A stretch of DNA of 34,921 nucleotides, taken from positions 1 through 34,921 of IMG/VR virus record IMGVR_UViG_3300037247_000115; one strand, given 5' to 3'. A program made the translations under genes and the position numbers. Positions 1-6,429 of the stretch are shown here, piece after piece (within the stretch, counting starts at the first letter, position 1; every line of letters starts with the position of its first letter). The notes beneath the pieces were generated by a model. That model made no database searches. It was not told the origin of the DNA and saw nothing but the letters and a program-made list of their open reading frames with translations. The DNA is from a virus.

Positions 1-132
1 TCTAACGTCGCATGCTGTCATTCCTAAGTCGTATAATTCCATTGGATCTAAATTAAAGATAATAGAATCAATAACTATCTGTTTTTCTGTGAATACTCCT
101 AATGTTTTTAGCCATATGCTATTTTGTTTCAT
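1..132 (-). CDS. Unknown protein, 5' part only (runs off left edge)
   Basis: An open frame of 44 codons starts at an ATG at 132 and continues past base 1. The start is supported by a strong ribosome binding site (AAGAAGGAG, seven bases before the ATG). It overlaps the end of the preceding gene by 14 bases, the usual tight packing of this genome. The visible N-terminus begins MKQNSIWLKTLGVF and has no signal peptide or membrane segment. I do not recognise the family. It belongs to the small transcription unit that follows the lysis genes. Confidence 0.6.
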   Translation of the reverse strand, partial: MKQNSIWLKTLGVFTEKQIVIDSIIFNLDPMELYDLGMTACDVR

Positions 133-322
133 GTTGTTTCTCCTTCTTAAGTAATGGCTTCAACTCCAACATAGTCTTTTTTATTCTTGCCATAGTTTTT
201 TTACTTTCTTTGATTGACCTCGTAGCTTCTTCAATATATTTTTTATCTATAGCAATATATGCTCTGCAATATCTTAGGTTATTTTCTAGCCTTTCATATC
301 TTTTTCGTGCGTCTTCTTCCAT
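119..322 (-). CDS. Small charged coiled-coil protein
   Basis: Encodes 67 residues, very rich in Lys, Glu and Arg and probably helical or coiled-coil along its length; it has no Cys motif or membrane segment. The start ATG at 322 is preceded by AAAGAGGTAATAAT. It is the second gene of the unit transcribed from the promoter at 881-909, separated from the gene before it by a 207-base spacer. The function is unknown. Such short charged proteins are common in phage accessory regions, so only the reading of it as a real gene is reasonably sure. Confidence 0.65.
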   Translation of the reverse strand: MEEDARKRYERLENNLRYCRAYIAIDKKYIEEATRSIKESKKTMARIKKTMLELKPLLKKEKQHETK

Positions 323-341
323 ATTATTACCTCTTTCATAA

Positions 342-412
342 TTTAGTACTACTCACTATCTTTGTCGGCTTGTAACGATTGATATATTCCAATCAGCTAG
401 TTTAGTACTACT
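342..412. repeat. Direct repeat TTTAGTACTACT, two copies
   Basis: The 12-base sequence TTTAGTACTACT (plus strand) is at 342-353 and again at 401-412, 59 bases apart start to start, both upstream of the gene starting at 322. Each contains the palindrome AGTACT. The distance is between five and six helical turns. They could be operator half-sites, or just a local duplication. Confidence 0.5.
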
Positions 413-496
413 TTTCAGTTTAAGTATAACTATATGATGTCCTGCTCATATTCAGTGGCGATTGGTGTCTTAATATTTAGTGTTGTCAAGGTGCAT

Positions 497-519
497 TCCC
501 CGTATAAGCCGCTAGGTCA
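497..519 (-). repeat. Dispersed motif, copy 1
   Basis: On the minus strand TGACCTAGCG, three bases (GCT), then TATACGGGGA. The same two 10-base blocks separated by two bases occur at 28719-28740. This copy lies just after the stop of the gene at 530-835. Confidence 0.5.
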
Positions 520-529
520 GCTTTGTAAT

Positions 530-835
530 TTATTTGCTCAATGTAAATGCTTTTGCATACTTGTTGTAGTTTAATTTTTTAGCTATTTCTCTAACTAGTT
601 TGTTTCTCAAGTCTAAATTGTTTAATATATCTAAGAAATACATTGTATATCTTGGCTGGTAGTTTAATGCGATACCTGATGATTTTTCTAATTGTGGACC
701 ATAACTTACTTCTAGTCCATTTTTTAATGTCAACTTGTAACTTGTTGTTTTCGCTTCTACCTTTGTAACTCCAATTCCTAATTCTCTCATTGTTCCTAAT
801 AATTTTTTTAAATCTTTATTTTGTTCGTTTGTCAT
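530..835 (-). CDS. Unknown 101-residue protein
   Basis: First gene of the left-hand transcription unit. It starts at the ATG at 835, preceded by AAAGGAG seven bases upstream, and has its own promoter at 881-909. The protein has an amphipathic N-terminal helix, then what looks like a beta-hairpin (residues about 25-50), then a Lys/Arg-rich helical C-terminus with several Tyr and Asn. No known motif is visible. Its position after the lysis cassette, under an operator-bearing promoter like the one in the early region, suggests an early or accessory gene rather than a virion component. Confidence 0.65.
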   Translation of the reverse strand: MTNEQNKDLKKLLGTMRELGIGVTKVEAKTTSYKLTLKNGLEVSYGPQLEKSSGIALNYQPRYTMYFLDILNNLDLRNKLVREIAKKLNYNKYAKAFTLSK

Positions 836-880
836 GTTCTTTCTCCTTTTCGTTTTTCCCTGATTCCCTGTCCCAACTAT

Positions 881-909
881 AGTATACCATACTTTATAAT
901 ACTATGCAA
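881..909 (-). promoter_or_regulatory. Promoter of the left unit with embedded operator-like repeat
   Basis: Minus strand: -35 TTGCAT (904-909), a 17-base spacer, -10 TATACT (881-886). From -35 into the spacer runs CATAGTATTATAAAGTATG (888-906), a near inverted repeat (CATAGT against AGTATG, one mismatch). It matches 14 of 19 positions of the perfect inverted repeat in the promoter at 32399-32427, at the same place relative to -35. It drives the gene at 530-835. Confidence 0.75.
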
Positions 910-970
910 TACTTATTTATAATATTACCCATTTACTTTATTTTATGCAGATTTATTTATTTTGTGCATG

Positions 971-995
971 AGAAAAGAACACCCGAAGGTGTCCT
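971..995 (-). terminator. Rho-independent terminator of the late operon
   Basis: Minus strand: an 8-bp stem (AGGACACC against GGTGTTCT, one G-T pair) closed by the very stable TTCG loop and followed by TTTTCTC. It lies 32 bases after the endolysin stop and before the promoter of the next unit, where the late transcript is expected to end. Confidence 0.8.
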
Positions 996-1026
996 CTCTT
1001 GAAATGAATATGTGTAAGCCTATCGG

Positions 1027-1500
1027 CTAAGGGGCTAAATTTACATGTACATGTCTTGAGGTTTTTAAATAATACTTATACGAGGTAGTTACTTTATATC
1101 CTCTAAGTTTAGCACAATATATAATAATTCTCGACATCATTACAGGGTCTAGTTTTATACCTTTTTTCTTGCCTGTAATATCTATGGCTCTTCCATACAT
1201 ATGATTCGAGTTTTTGTCTACATAGTTCGGGAATCCTATTCCAGTCTTTTTAAATTCTTCATGAGATACCCACATATCATTGTTATATTCAGGGCATCTG
1301 TACCCAGTAACACTTACTGTACAAGTCTTTAATTCATATATAGCATTTAAAACGTCTCTAACGTCCTGTGCCAGTATTTTAAGCTCTGGACGTACATTGC
1401 TTCTATTCTCATTATAAGTAGTCTTACAATGACTGCAAGAGAATTCATTATTCCAGAAATTCTCTTGTGCTTGATAATCAAATCTTACTTTTGAAGCCAT
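1027..1500 (-). CDS. Endolysin, peptidase M15 family
   Basis: A 157-residue cell-wall peptidase, expected to cut the peptide part of peptidoglycan at lysis. The zinc site of the M15 family is complete: a SxHxxGxAxD-type motif at residues 98-107 (His100, Asp107) and HVH at 150-152 (His152). The N-terminus carries a Cys pair (Cys22, Cys25), and TGYRCPEYN at 65-73 is the usual strand-turn of these enzymes. There is no signal peptide and no separate wall-binding domain, so export depends on the holin encoded two bases upstream. The ribosome site is a modest AAGG inside the end of the holin gene, so the two are translationally coupled. Substrate bond (L-Ala-D-Glu or D-Ala-D-Ala type) cannot be told from sequence. 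Confidence 0.9.
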   Translation of the reverse strand: MASKVRFDYQAQENFWNNEFSCSHCKTTYNENRSNVRPELKILAQDVRDVLNAIYELKTCTVSVTGYRCPEYNNDMWVSHEEFKKTGIGFPNYVDKNSNHMYGRAIDITGKKKGIKLDPVMMSRIIIYCAKLRGYKVTTSYKYYLKTSRHVHVNLAP

Positions 1501-1502
1501 CT

Positions 1503-1715
1503 TTAAAAGCCTTTCTTGTTAGTTGGGTTGTTACCATTTGCAAATACACCAACTACTGTGCTTATAGATATAAGTGCTACTTTTAAAGTCTCCATTTGTG
1601 ATACATCAATAATATCAAATGCTACCAATATTGTTAATATGTGGCATGCAATACCAGCCCAAAATACTGGACTTTTAAATCTATTTTGTTTTGTTTCTTT
1701 TACGTTGTTTTCCAT
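1503..1715 (-). CDS. Holin, LC3-like
   Basis: A 70-residue membrane protein that should form lesions in the cytoplasmic membrane and release the endolysin. Two hydrophobic segments are visible (about residues 17-35 and 45-60), with the N-terminal KSPVFWAGI pattern and an Asn-Pro-Thr near the C-terminus (NNPTNKKGF), as in the phi-LC3 holin family. The charged N-terminus and short Lys-rich tail fit class II holins. The start ATG at 1715 has AAAGGAG eight bases upstream. The adjacent endolysin supports the call strongly. Confidence 0.88.
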   Translation of the reverse strand: MENNVKETKQNRFKSPVFWAGIACHILTILVAFDIIDVSQMETLKVALISISTVVGVFANGNNPTNKKGF

Positions 1716-1738
1716 TTTAATCTCCTTTAATAAAAACT

Positions 1739-1802
1739 GGCACTACTTGTTTATCGTATAAATATGATTAAGCATCACGAGCTTTCGATTACTTGTAGTG
1801 CC
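1739..1802 (-). repeat. Long-range inverted repeat before the holin
   Basis: On the minus strand GGCACTAC (1795-1802) pairs exactly with GTAGTGCC (1739-1746). The 48 bases between them can form further small stems (AAGC/GCTT; ATCG/CGAT). The second arm is followed by AGTTTTTATT and then the holin ribosome site. It may be a partial terminator or a structured spacer that tunes holin expression. Confidence 0.5.
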
Positions 1803-1825
1803 TATTTACTATCTTGATTTAATTA

Positions 1826-1981
1826 CTACTTTTCCATAGTATTGATATGATTAATCAAAATTTCAATTCCTTCTACTCCGAATTCGTCATATACTTTCTG
1901 TGGAAGTGAAGTCGTTTCTCCTTTTACTACTGATGCGTTTGTATCGCATAGTGATGGGAATAATTTACAAAACCAATCCAT
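1826..1981 (-). CDS. Small protein in the lysis region, 51 residues
   Basis: Encodes MDWFCKLFPSLCDTN followed by an acidic helical tail, 51 residues in all. The ATG at 1981 is preceded by AAAGGAG at seven bases, and the gene starts two bases after the stop of the upstream membrane protein. It has two Cys close to the N-terminus (5 and 12) and no membrane segment. Function unknown; its place between the tail genes and the holin suggests a lysis-timing or tail-accessory role, which is inference only. Confidence 0.65.
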   Translation of the reverse strand: MDWFCKLFPSLCDTNASVVKGETTSLPQKVYDEFGVEGIEILINHINTMEK

Positions 1982-1982
1982 G

Positions 1983-2420
1983 TTATTTCTCCTTTCTTTC
2001 AACGCTTATTTTATTTAATCTTTCGATTACTTGAAGCCTAATCTCGTGGTCAATTAGCATGTCTCCATGTTCTTTTTGCTTTTCTAATGTTTGCTTTACT
2101 AAAGAATGTATATTCTTTGATTTATCGTTGCTATCTTTAATCTCTCTTAGTACAACTGTATTATCCCATTTACTAATAACGTCTTTTAAACTTTTAATTT
2201 CAAAACCAAATATCTTCTTAGCTAACTTTGAAATTATTTTATATAGTATTGTTAAGACTATAAATAATACAATTATCAATCCCACACAAAACCCTAGCAT
2301 TGATACATAATATAGTCCCCTATTCAAGCTAGGATTAGTTATTGCTAGTAAATCATAACTAAGTATGTACCCTGCAAATAGCAGTAAAGCTACCAATATA
2401 TTCTTACCAGTTTTTCTCAT
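1983..2420 (-). CDS. Two-pass membrane protein with coiled-coil tail
   Basis: 145 residues. Two hydrophobic segments (about residues 7-27 and 38-62) are followed by a Lys-rich stretch and a long helical, probably coiled-coil, C-terminus (about 75-145). The layout is the reverse of XhlA-type proteins, which have the coil first and the membrane segment last. The start has AAGGGG upstream. Its position just before the holin makes an accessory lysis role (antiholin or second holin) possible, but no family signature confirms it. Confidence 0.7.
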   Translation of the reverse strand: MRKTGKNILVALLLFAGYILSYDLLAITNPSLNRGLYYVSMLGFCVGLIIVLFIVLTILYKIISKLAKKIFGFEIKSLKDVISKWDNTVVLREIKDSNDKSKNIHSLVKQTLEKQKEHGDMLIDHEIRLQVIERLNKISVERKEK

Positions 2421-2455
2421 ATACTACCCCTTGTTTAAATCACATATCCGTTTTA

Positions 2456-2983
2456 TCATGCCAAACTAGCGTGTTCATACCAATCTAAGAATATAGTTCT
2501 ATGTCCAGCTGCGAATGTTTCTAGCTCCATTACATAAGCTGTATTGGGTTTCAATAGAACTTCATTATTTCCTCTTCTGCTACCAGGAGTTAGACTTCTT
2601 CCATTAGTTGCAGTAGTTCCATTTCGTATTTCAAATATCACTGTTCCGTCTGTAGTGCCGCCTGATACACTTTCAAATACAGTAGCATCATTGGTTTTGA
2701 TTGAATCCCTATCTCTGTTAAATGCAGTACCTTCTGTTGCCAATACTCTATCGCCAGCTTCTGAAATTGTAACTCTAAGCTCCCCAGTACATTCTATGTC
2801 AAATAACATGTGTACCCTTTTTGGGCTGTTCGGTGTCATTATAGCCAACTTATCAGTTTGTATTCCTATTGTATCTAATTTGTTGTAATAGTAATGATCC
2901 CCAGCGTGTATCTCTTTGTGTGCGTAGTCTATAGTTGACACTGCATTTGTTACTTTATCATTGTTTAGTATATTTGAACCCAT
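2456..2983 (-). CDS. Putative virion structural protein
   Basis: 175 residues with a beta-rich look. After a short leader comes the pattern KEIHAGDHYYY (about 23-33), later GGTTDGTVIFE and LLKPNTAYV, and a closing LDWYEHASL. This arrangement recurs in a family of small phage proteins of unknown role that I recall being encoded near virion genes; this is from memory, not a search. Start ATG at 2983 overlaps the previous stop (TAATG) with AAGGAAGG upstream. The location among tail-fibre genes suggests a baseplate or decoration component. Confidence 0.7.
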   Translation of the reverse strand: MGSNILNNDKVTNAVSTIDYAHKEIHAGDHYYYNKLDTIGIQTDKLAIMTPNSPKRVHMLFDIECTGELRVTISEAGDRVLATEGTAFNRDRDSIKTNDATVFESVSGGTTDGTVIFEIRNGTTATNGRSLTPGSRRGNNEVLLKPNTAYVMELETFAAGHRTIFLDWYEHASLA

Positions 2984-3327
2984 TATAATGCCTTCCTTTC
3001 AATTTCTTTGCTAGCTTTATATTCTTTTGATAATGTTTTTGTTGTTGAAATGTCATTAGTACCATCAATTATTTCTGGTATGTTATTAAACCCTCTACTT
3101 ATACATGATTCGATAAATACCTTTGCTGTCTCTTCATTCACAATAGGAAAATAGGAAGTCATTCTTCCACTATCATCTTCTTGGAATTGTTTTGTCTTGA
3201 ATAAATCATCATTCTCTCGGTCTAAAAGAATAGCTTCTTTGCTAGTTCCCATGATATTCCAATTCATAGCTTCTTTACTATTTGCCAATAGTCTTAAATT
3301 CTTTGCTTTTACTTTTAAATATTTCAT
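2983..3327 (-). CDS. Unknown protein in the tail-fibre region
   Basis: 114 residues, mixed charge, with no signal peptide or membrane segment. The ATG at 3327 follows AGAAGGAG, and the stop overlaps the next start by one base. Its place between the repeat protein and the structural protein at 2456-2983 suggests a fibre-associated or assembly role. I cannot assign a family. Confidence 0.65.
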   Translation of the reverse strand: MKYLKVKAKNLRLLANSKEAMNWNIMGTSKEAILLDRENDDLFKTKQFQEDDSGRMTSYFPIVNEETAKVFIESCISRGFNNIPEIIDGTNDISTTKTLSKEYKASKEIERKAL

Positions 3328-3338
3328 TTGCTCTCCTT

Positions 3339-4004
3339 CTATTTTACTCCACCTATGCCAAATGGGTTTGCGGCAGGTGCATTATTGCTGTTTAATATCA
3401 CGATAGTGTCGGGATCAATTTCAAAAAGTAAATCTGCTGCAGAATCACAATAGTATAAATTCTTGAATATCCCCCCTATACCGCTTGGGTTTGTTGTGGT
3501 AGCCTGAACAGTGTCAAGTACTAATAGGAAGTCAGGATCTAATTCGTAAATGTTATCGCTTGCAAAGTCACATTGGTATAGCCTGTTACGATTACCGCCC
3601 ATTCCATTTAAAGTGCTTACTATAGCATTGTTTGAATTTATAACTTGTAACGTATCAGGATCCAATTCACGATTTTGCCCAAAGTTTTGAAAGCATTGGA
3701 AAAGTCTTTCTTGCATTCCTCCGATTCCACTTGGTTGAGTAGATGCAGAAGTCACGTTATTAAGTACCGCGAAAGTATCTAAATCAATTTCATCAGTTCT
3801 GTTTGATGAAAAATCACAAGCATATAACCTTCCTTCTATTCCACCAACACCGCTTACTGTGCCACTAGGTGCTGTCCCATTGTTTAACTCTACTAAAGTA
3901 TCAGGGTTATGTTCATATATTTGGTTTGTATCAGGATCACATGAATACAATCTACTTATTAATATTCTATTTGCTACTTGTTGTAGTACCCCTAAAATTA
4001 TCAT
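3339..4004 (-). CDS. Five-repeat, beta-propeller-like tail protein
   Basis: 221 residues: an 18-residue leader, then five tandem repeats of exactly 41, 41, 41, 41 and 39 residues. The repeat consensus is LYxCD (positions 1-5), E-hydrophobic-DPDT (13-18), V-L-N (21-23) and PSGIGG (32-37). This pattern resembles the blades of YVTN/YncE-type beta-propellers, where each blade brings a D-P-x-T turn. A Cys at repeat position 4 is present in all five. I prefer the ATG at 4004 to a TTG 24 bases upstream because AGGAG lies seven bases before it and ATG overlaps the previous stop (ATGA). Placed directly after the fibre gene, it may be a receptor-binding or fibre-tip protein. Confidence 0.8.
   Translation of the reverse strand: MIILGVLQQVANRILISRLYSCDPDTNQIYEHNPDTLVELNNGTAPSGTVSGVGGIEGRLYACDFSSNRTDEIDLDTFAVLNNVTSASTQPSGIGGMQERLFQCFQNFGQNRELDPDTLQVINSNNAIVSTLNGMGGNRNRLYQCDFASDNIYELDPDFLLVLDTVQATTTNPSGIGGIFKNLYYCDSAADLLFEIDPDTIVILNSNNAPAANPFGIGGVK
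3342..3950 (-). repeat. Five tandem 123-bp coding repeats
   Basis: Five in-frame units of 41 codons (the last 39) in the gene at 3339-4004. Protein identity between units is moderate while the period is strictly kept, which suggests an old, selected duplication rather than a recent slippage array. Confidence 0.8.
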
Positions 4005-5941
4005 ACTTCTGCTCCTATTAATGACCAATCATTTACATCTAGTTTCTTTAAGGTCATAACTTTGTATTGAGTTTCTAATTTAGTTGAACTCTCTGCTGCC
4101 CTTAGTATAATCCCGCCAGTGGGTACTATTGTTATGTCGCCGCCATCAAACATAACTATATCTATCTGTGTTCCGATTAAGAAATCAACGCTAGCATCTA
4201 ACGGTATAGTCACGTTTACAGGCGTTGCTGAATCCATTTCTATGAACTTAAACGCATCTGCAAGTGTTAAGGTAATACTTGTGGTATATGAAATCACATT
4301 ATTTACCGGTTCAAAATCATCTTTTATCCACGAAATATTTTCGCTATTTATTATTGCTTGCTGTCTATCTGAATTACTTACTCCTAAAGTAGTTGTAGGC
4401 AATACATTAGATTCACTTGATTGTGTTATTGTTCCATTTGGATATACTAACAATGCTGAACTACCAACTTCTTTTGTTATTGGTGTTACTAAAGGCAAAT
4501 AGGTTGAGTGGTCTACATTTTGGGTATAGATTAATGCTCCACCATTTCTAGTTAGTGTATCAAACGTTGTTCCGTTAGTTGCTCTAGCTAATGTTAATGA
4601 CCTAGTTGTAGATATTATATCGTCTTTGTGTTTCTCATATACTGTAGCTACTGAACCACGTTCTATTTGAATCCTAGAATCTAAGTCCACGCTTAATGCT
4701 CTACCTCTCACATAACGAGTATTAGCTGTAGTTGTAAATACCCCTGCACTAACTGTTTGAATCCAAGTCTGTGAACTATCATATTCAAAAATACTCTCAA
4801 AATTAACATCATCTGATGCGACGATATATTGTGTGTTTGGTTCTATTTTTACAAATCCAACGTTTCTCATTCTTGCTGGGTTAGCAACATTAAGACCTGA
4901 ACCAGTTGCAATGTCTCCTACTTCCAATATGTCGTTGAATATATTCTTGCCAATAGAAGTTATCAACGGCTTGAATACGCTTGTTAATCCTTCAAAATAT
5001 CCGCCGATTAAATCTAGCATTTGTTGTTTTGTGTTTGATTCTATGCCTAATGCGTCCATGTCAATAAGGAAAACACCAAAATCAGCGTCAACCTCTAAAA
5101 GTTTACCGTTTGCTGTTCCTGCATCAACGTAAAAGTGATTTAGTGTAACAAACAAATCAACATTATCATTAACCATAGTTACTATATCGCTTAATATATA
5201 CCATTGGTTTTCAATGGGGTTTGTTTGTATTATATCTTCTGAACCAACACCTAATTTAATATCCGTTGATACAGAATTCGTAGTTCTTGCACGCATCATT
5301 GCGAATATTGTTTGACCTGTTCTTTGTAAACCTGTATCTTGTATACCTGATGCTTTTAAGCCACCCCCATCACCTATTATATCTAATATTCGTAGTGATT
5401 CAGATAAAACAGCGTTAACACCAGTCCAACCGACTACACCATTTATAAAATTACCATTATTAGGTGCATTATTCAAAGTATTACCCTCGACTAATATTTC
5501 ACCAACTGGTCTAGTGTATTCGATGCCAACTGTTACTGGTGTAGTTGTGCCGTTGGCTAGCTGTTCTAAGAATGTATCTTGATTGAACTCACCTACATAT
5601 TCGTAGTAAGTTGCCTTAAAAGCGATTATATGGATTCCTGCGTTTAGGGATTCTATTGCTAACCCGTTTGAATCTTGAAGTGGTTTATCGCCATTAGCAT
5701 TTACATTTAAGGTTATTGCTCCACCTTCTATTTTGTCTGAAACCTCAACCCCTAAAATATCATTTGGTGCTTGAGTGTAACTTGAATCATCTAATGTGAT
5801 AGCTTGCAACACTACATTAGTGGGTTTAGTTTCACCAGCTTTAACGTTGCCGTTGAAAATACCTTGCTCATTAGCGTTTAGATTGTCTTCATCTATGAAT
5901 GGTGTACTATCGTTTACCCAAACTGTTTTTGTATAAGCCAT
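4001..5941 (-). CDS. Tail fibre / receptor-binding-region protein
   Basis: 646 residues. The N-terminus (YTKTVWVNDSTPFIDEDNLN, residues 3-22) matches the start shared by many Gram-positive phage tail proteins (N-V-W-x-D-x-x-T-P-I-x-x-x-x-L-N). The middle is beta-rich with an internal NGNFINGVVGW-type carbohydrate-binding-like start near 160-172. The last 80 residues (VNVTIPLDAS, then GTQIDIVMFDGGDITIVP and NDWSLIGAE) match the common phage-fibre C-terminal beta domain with a G-x-Q-hydrophobic turn. It is placed after the hub and the baseplate protein and before the repeat protein, so it probably forms or carries the host-recognition fibre. Start ATG at 5941 has GAGAGG upstream. Confidence 0.82.
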   Translation of the reverse strand: MAYTKTVWVNDSTPFIDEDNLNANEQGIFNGNVKAGETKPTNVVLQAITLDDSSYTQAPNDILGVEVSDKIEGGAITLNVNANGDKPLQDSNGLAIESLNAGIHIIAFKATYYEYVGEFNQDTFLEQLANGTTTPVTVGIEYTRPVGEILVEGNTLNNAPNNGNFINGVVGWTGVNAVLSESLRILDIIGDGGGLKASGIQDTGLQRTGQTIFAMMRARTTNSVSTDIKLGVGSEDIIQTNPIENQWYILSDIVTMVNDNVDLFVTLNHFYVDAGTANGKLLEVDADFGVFLIDMDALGIESNTKQQMLDLIGGYFEGLTSVFKPLITSIGKNIFNDILEVGDIATGSGLNVANPARMRNVGFVKIEPNTQYIVASDDVNFESIFEYDSSQTWIQTVSAGVFTTTANTRYVRGRALSVDLDSRIQIERGSVATVYEKHKDDIISTTRSLTLARATNGTTFDTLTRNGGALIYTQNVDHSTYLPLVTPITKEVGSSALLVYPNGTITQSSESNVLPTTTLGVSNSDRQQAIINSENISWIKDDFEPVNNVISYTTSITLTLADAFKFIEMDSATPVNVTIPLDASVDFLIGTQIDIVMFDGGDITIVPTGGIILRAAESSTKLETQYKVMTLKKLDVNDWSLIGAEV

Positions 5942-5943
5942 AA

Positions 5944-6429
5944 TTAACCTCTCTGTGTTCTATCGAAACGAGTTATAAATACCTCGTCATTTGCTGTTTT
6001 TGTAAAAGACCATAATATCCTTGAAAGCATGTTCCCTGTATCGGCTGAACCTGTTGCTGTGCTTCCGCAGAATATACCTATCTCTTCTAACTGACCGATT
6101 GCTACTAGCTTACTTAGAATGAATTGTGTTCTTACTACCCCTAAACTAACTAGCGTTGGTGCTGATGTTGGTGTTATCCTGAATATTTCAGCATCTAGCA
6201 TTGTGTCAGTATCTTCAATAATCTTATTAGAAGTTCCGACTGCTACAAAATTAATCTCGAAATCAGGTACAACTCCTACTAAGGTATTAGATATTGAATT
6301 AATGTACAAATCAGTCAACCTATTAACTATAATCTTCTTCGCTATTATCTTACCACATCTCCTCACTTCAATCAAGAATATGCCTGATAAATTCCTGTCT
6401 GATTTGAATTTGTTTGTTATATCAATCAT
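5944..6429 (-). CDS. Baseplate/tail-associated protein
   Basis: 161 residues. The arrangement NRLTDLYINSISNTL (36-50), then FVAVGTSN, DTMLDAEIFR and LEEIGIF, matches a family of small tail proteins that usually sit between hub and fibre genes in siphophages of Gram-positive bacteria. No enzymatic motif is visible. The start ATG at 6429 lies inside the end of the hub gene (8-base overlap), with GAGG upstream. Probably a baseplate element attaching the fibre; this comes from position and resemblance. Confidence 0.7.
   Translation of the reverse strand: MIDITNKFKSDRNLSGIFLIEVRRCGKIIAKKIIVNRLTDLYINSISNTLVGVVPDFEINFVAVGTSNKIIEDTDTMLDAEIFRITPTSAPTLVSLGVVRTQFILSKLVAIGQLEEIGIFCGSTATGSADTGNMLSRILWSFTKTANDEVFITRFDRTQRG

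Larger units (their letters stand above)
323..529 (-). other. 207-base spacer with repeats, possible leader or operator region
   Basis: No convincing gene is present. On the minus strand it holds two copies of AGTAGTACTAAA (59 bases apart), a GATTG/CAATC inverted repeat between them, and a 23-base motif (497-519) that recurs at 28719-28740. A perfect -35 box TTGACA (484-489) has no -10 box at the right distance. A TTG-started frame of 19 codons (about 490 down to 431) resembles the start of a small phage protein but soon hits a stop; it could be a remnant. Confidence 0.4.

Noticed and set aside
102-341. Plus-strand frame opposite the left-end genes
   Set aside because: Overlaps two minus-strand genes that both have strong ribosome sites; its hydrophobic composition is only the reverse of Lys/Glu-rich coding.
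461-489. Possible promoter with -35 TTGACA at 484-489
   Set aside because: At 16-18 bases downstream there is no -10 box (ACCAAT at 17), so the -35 match alone is not enough.
4028-4028. Upstream TTG start of the repeat protein
   Set aside because: ATG 4004 has AGGAG at seven bases and an ATGA overlap; TTG lies inside the previous gene without a site.
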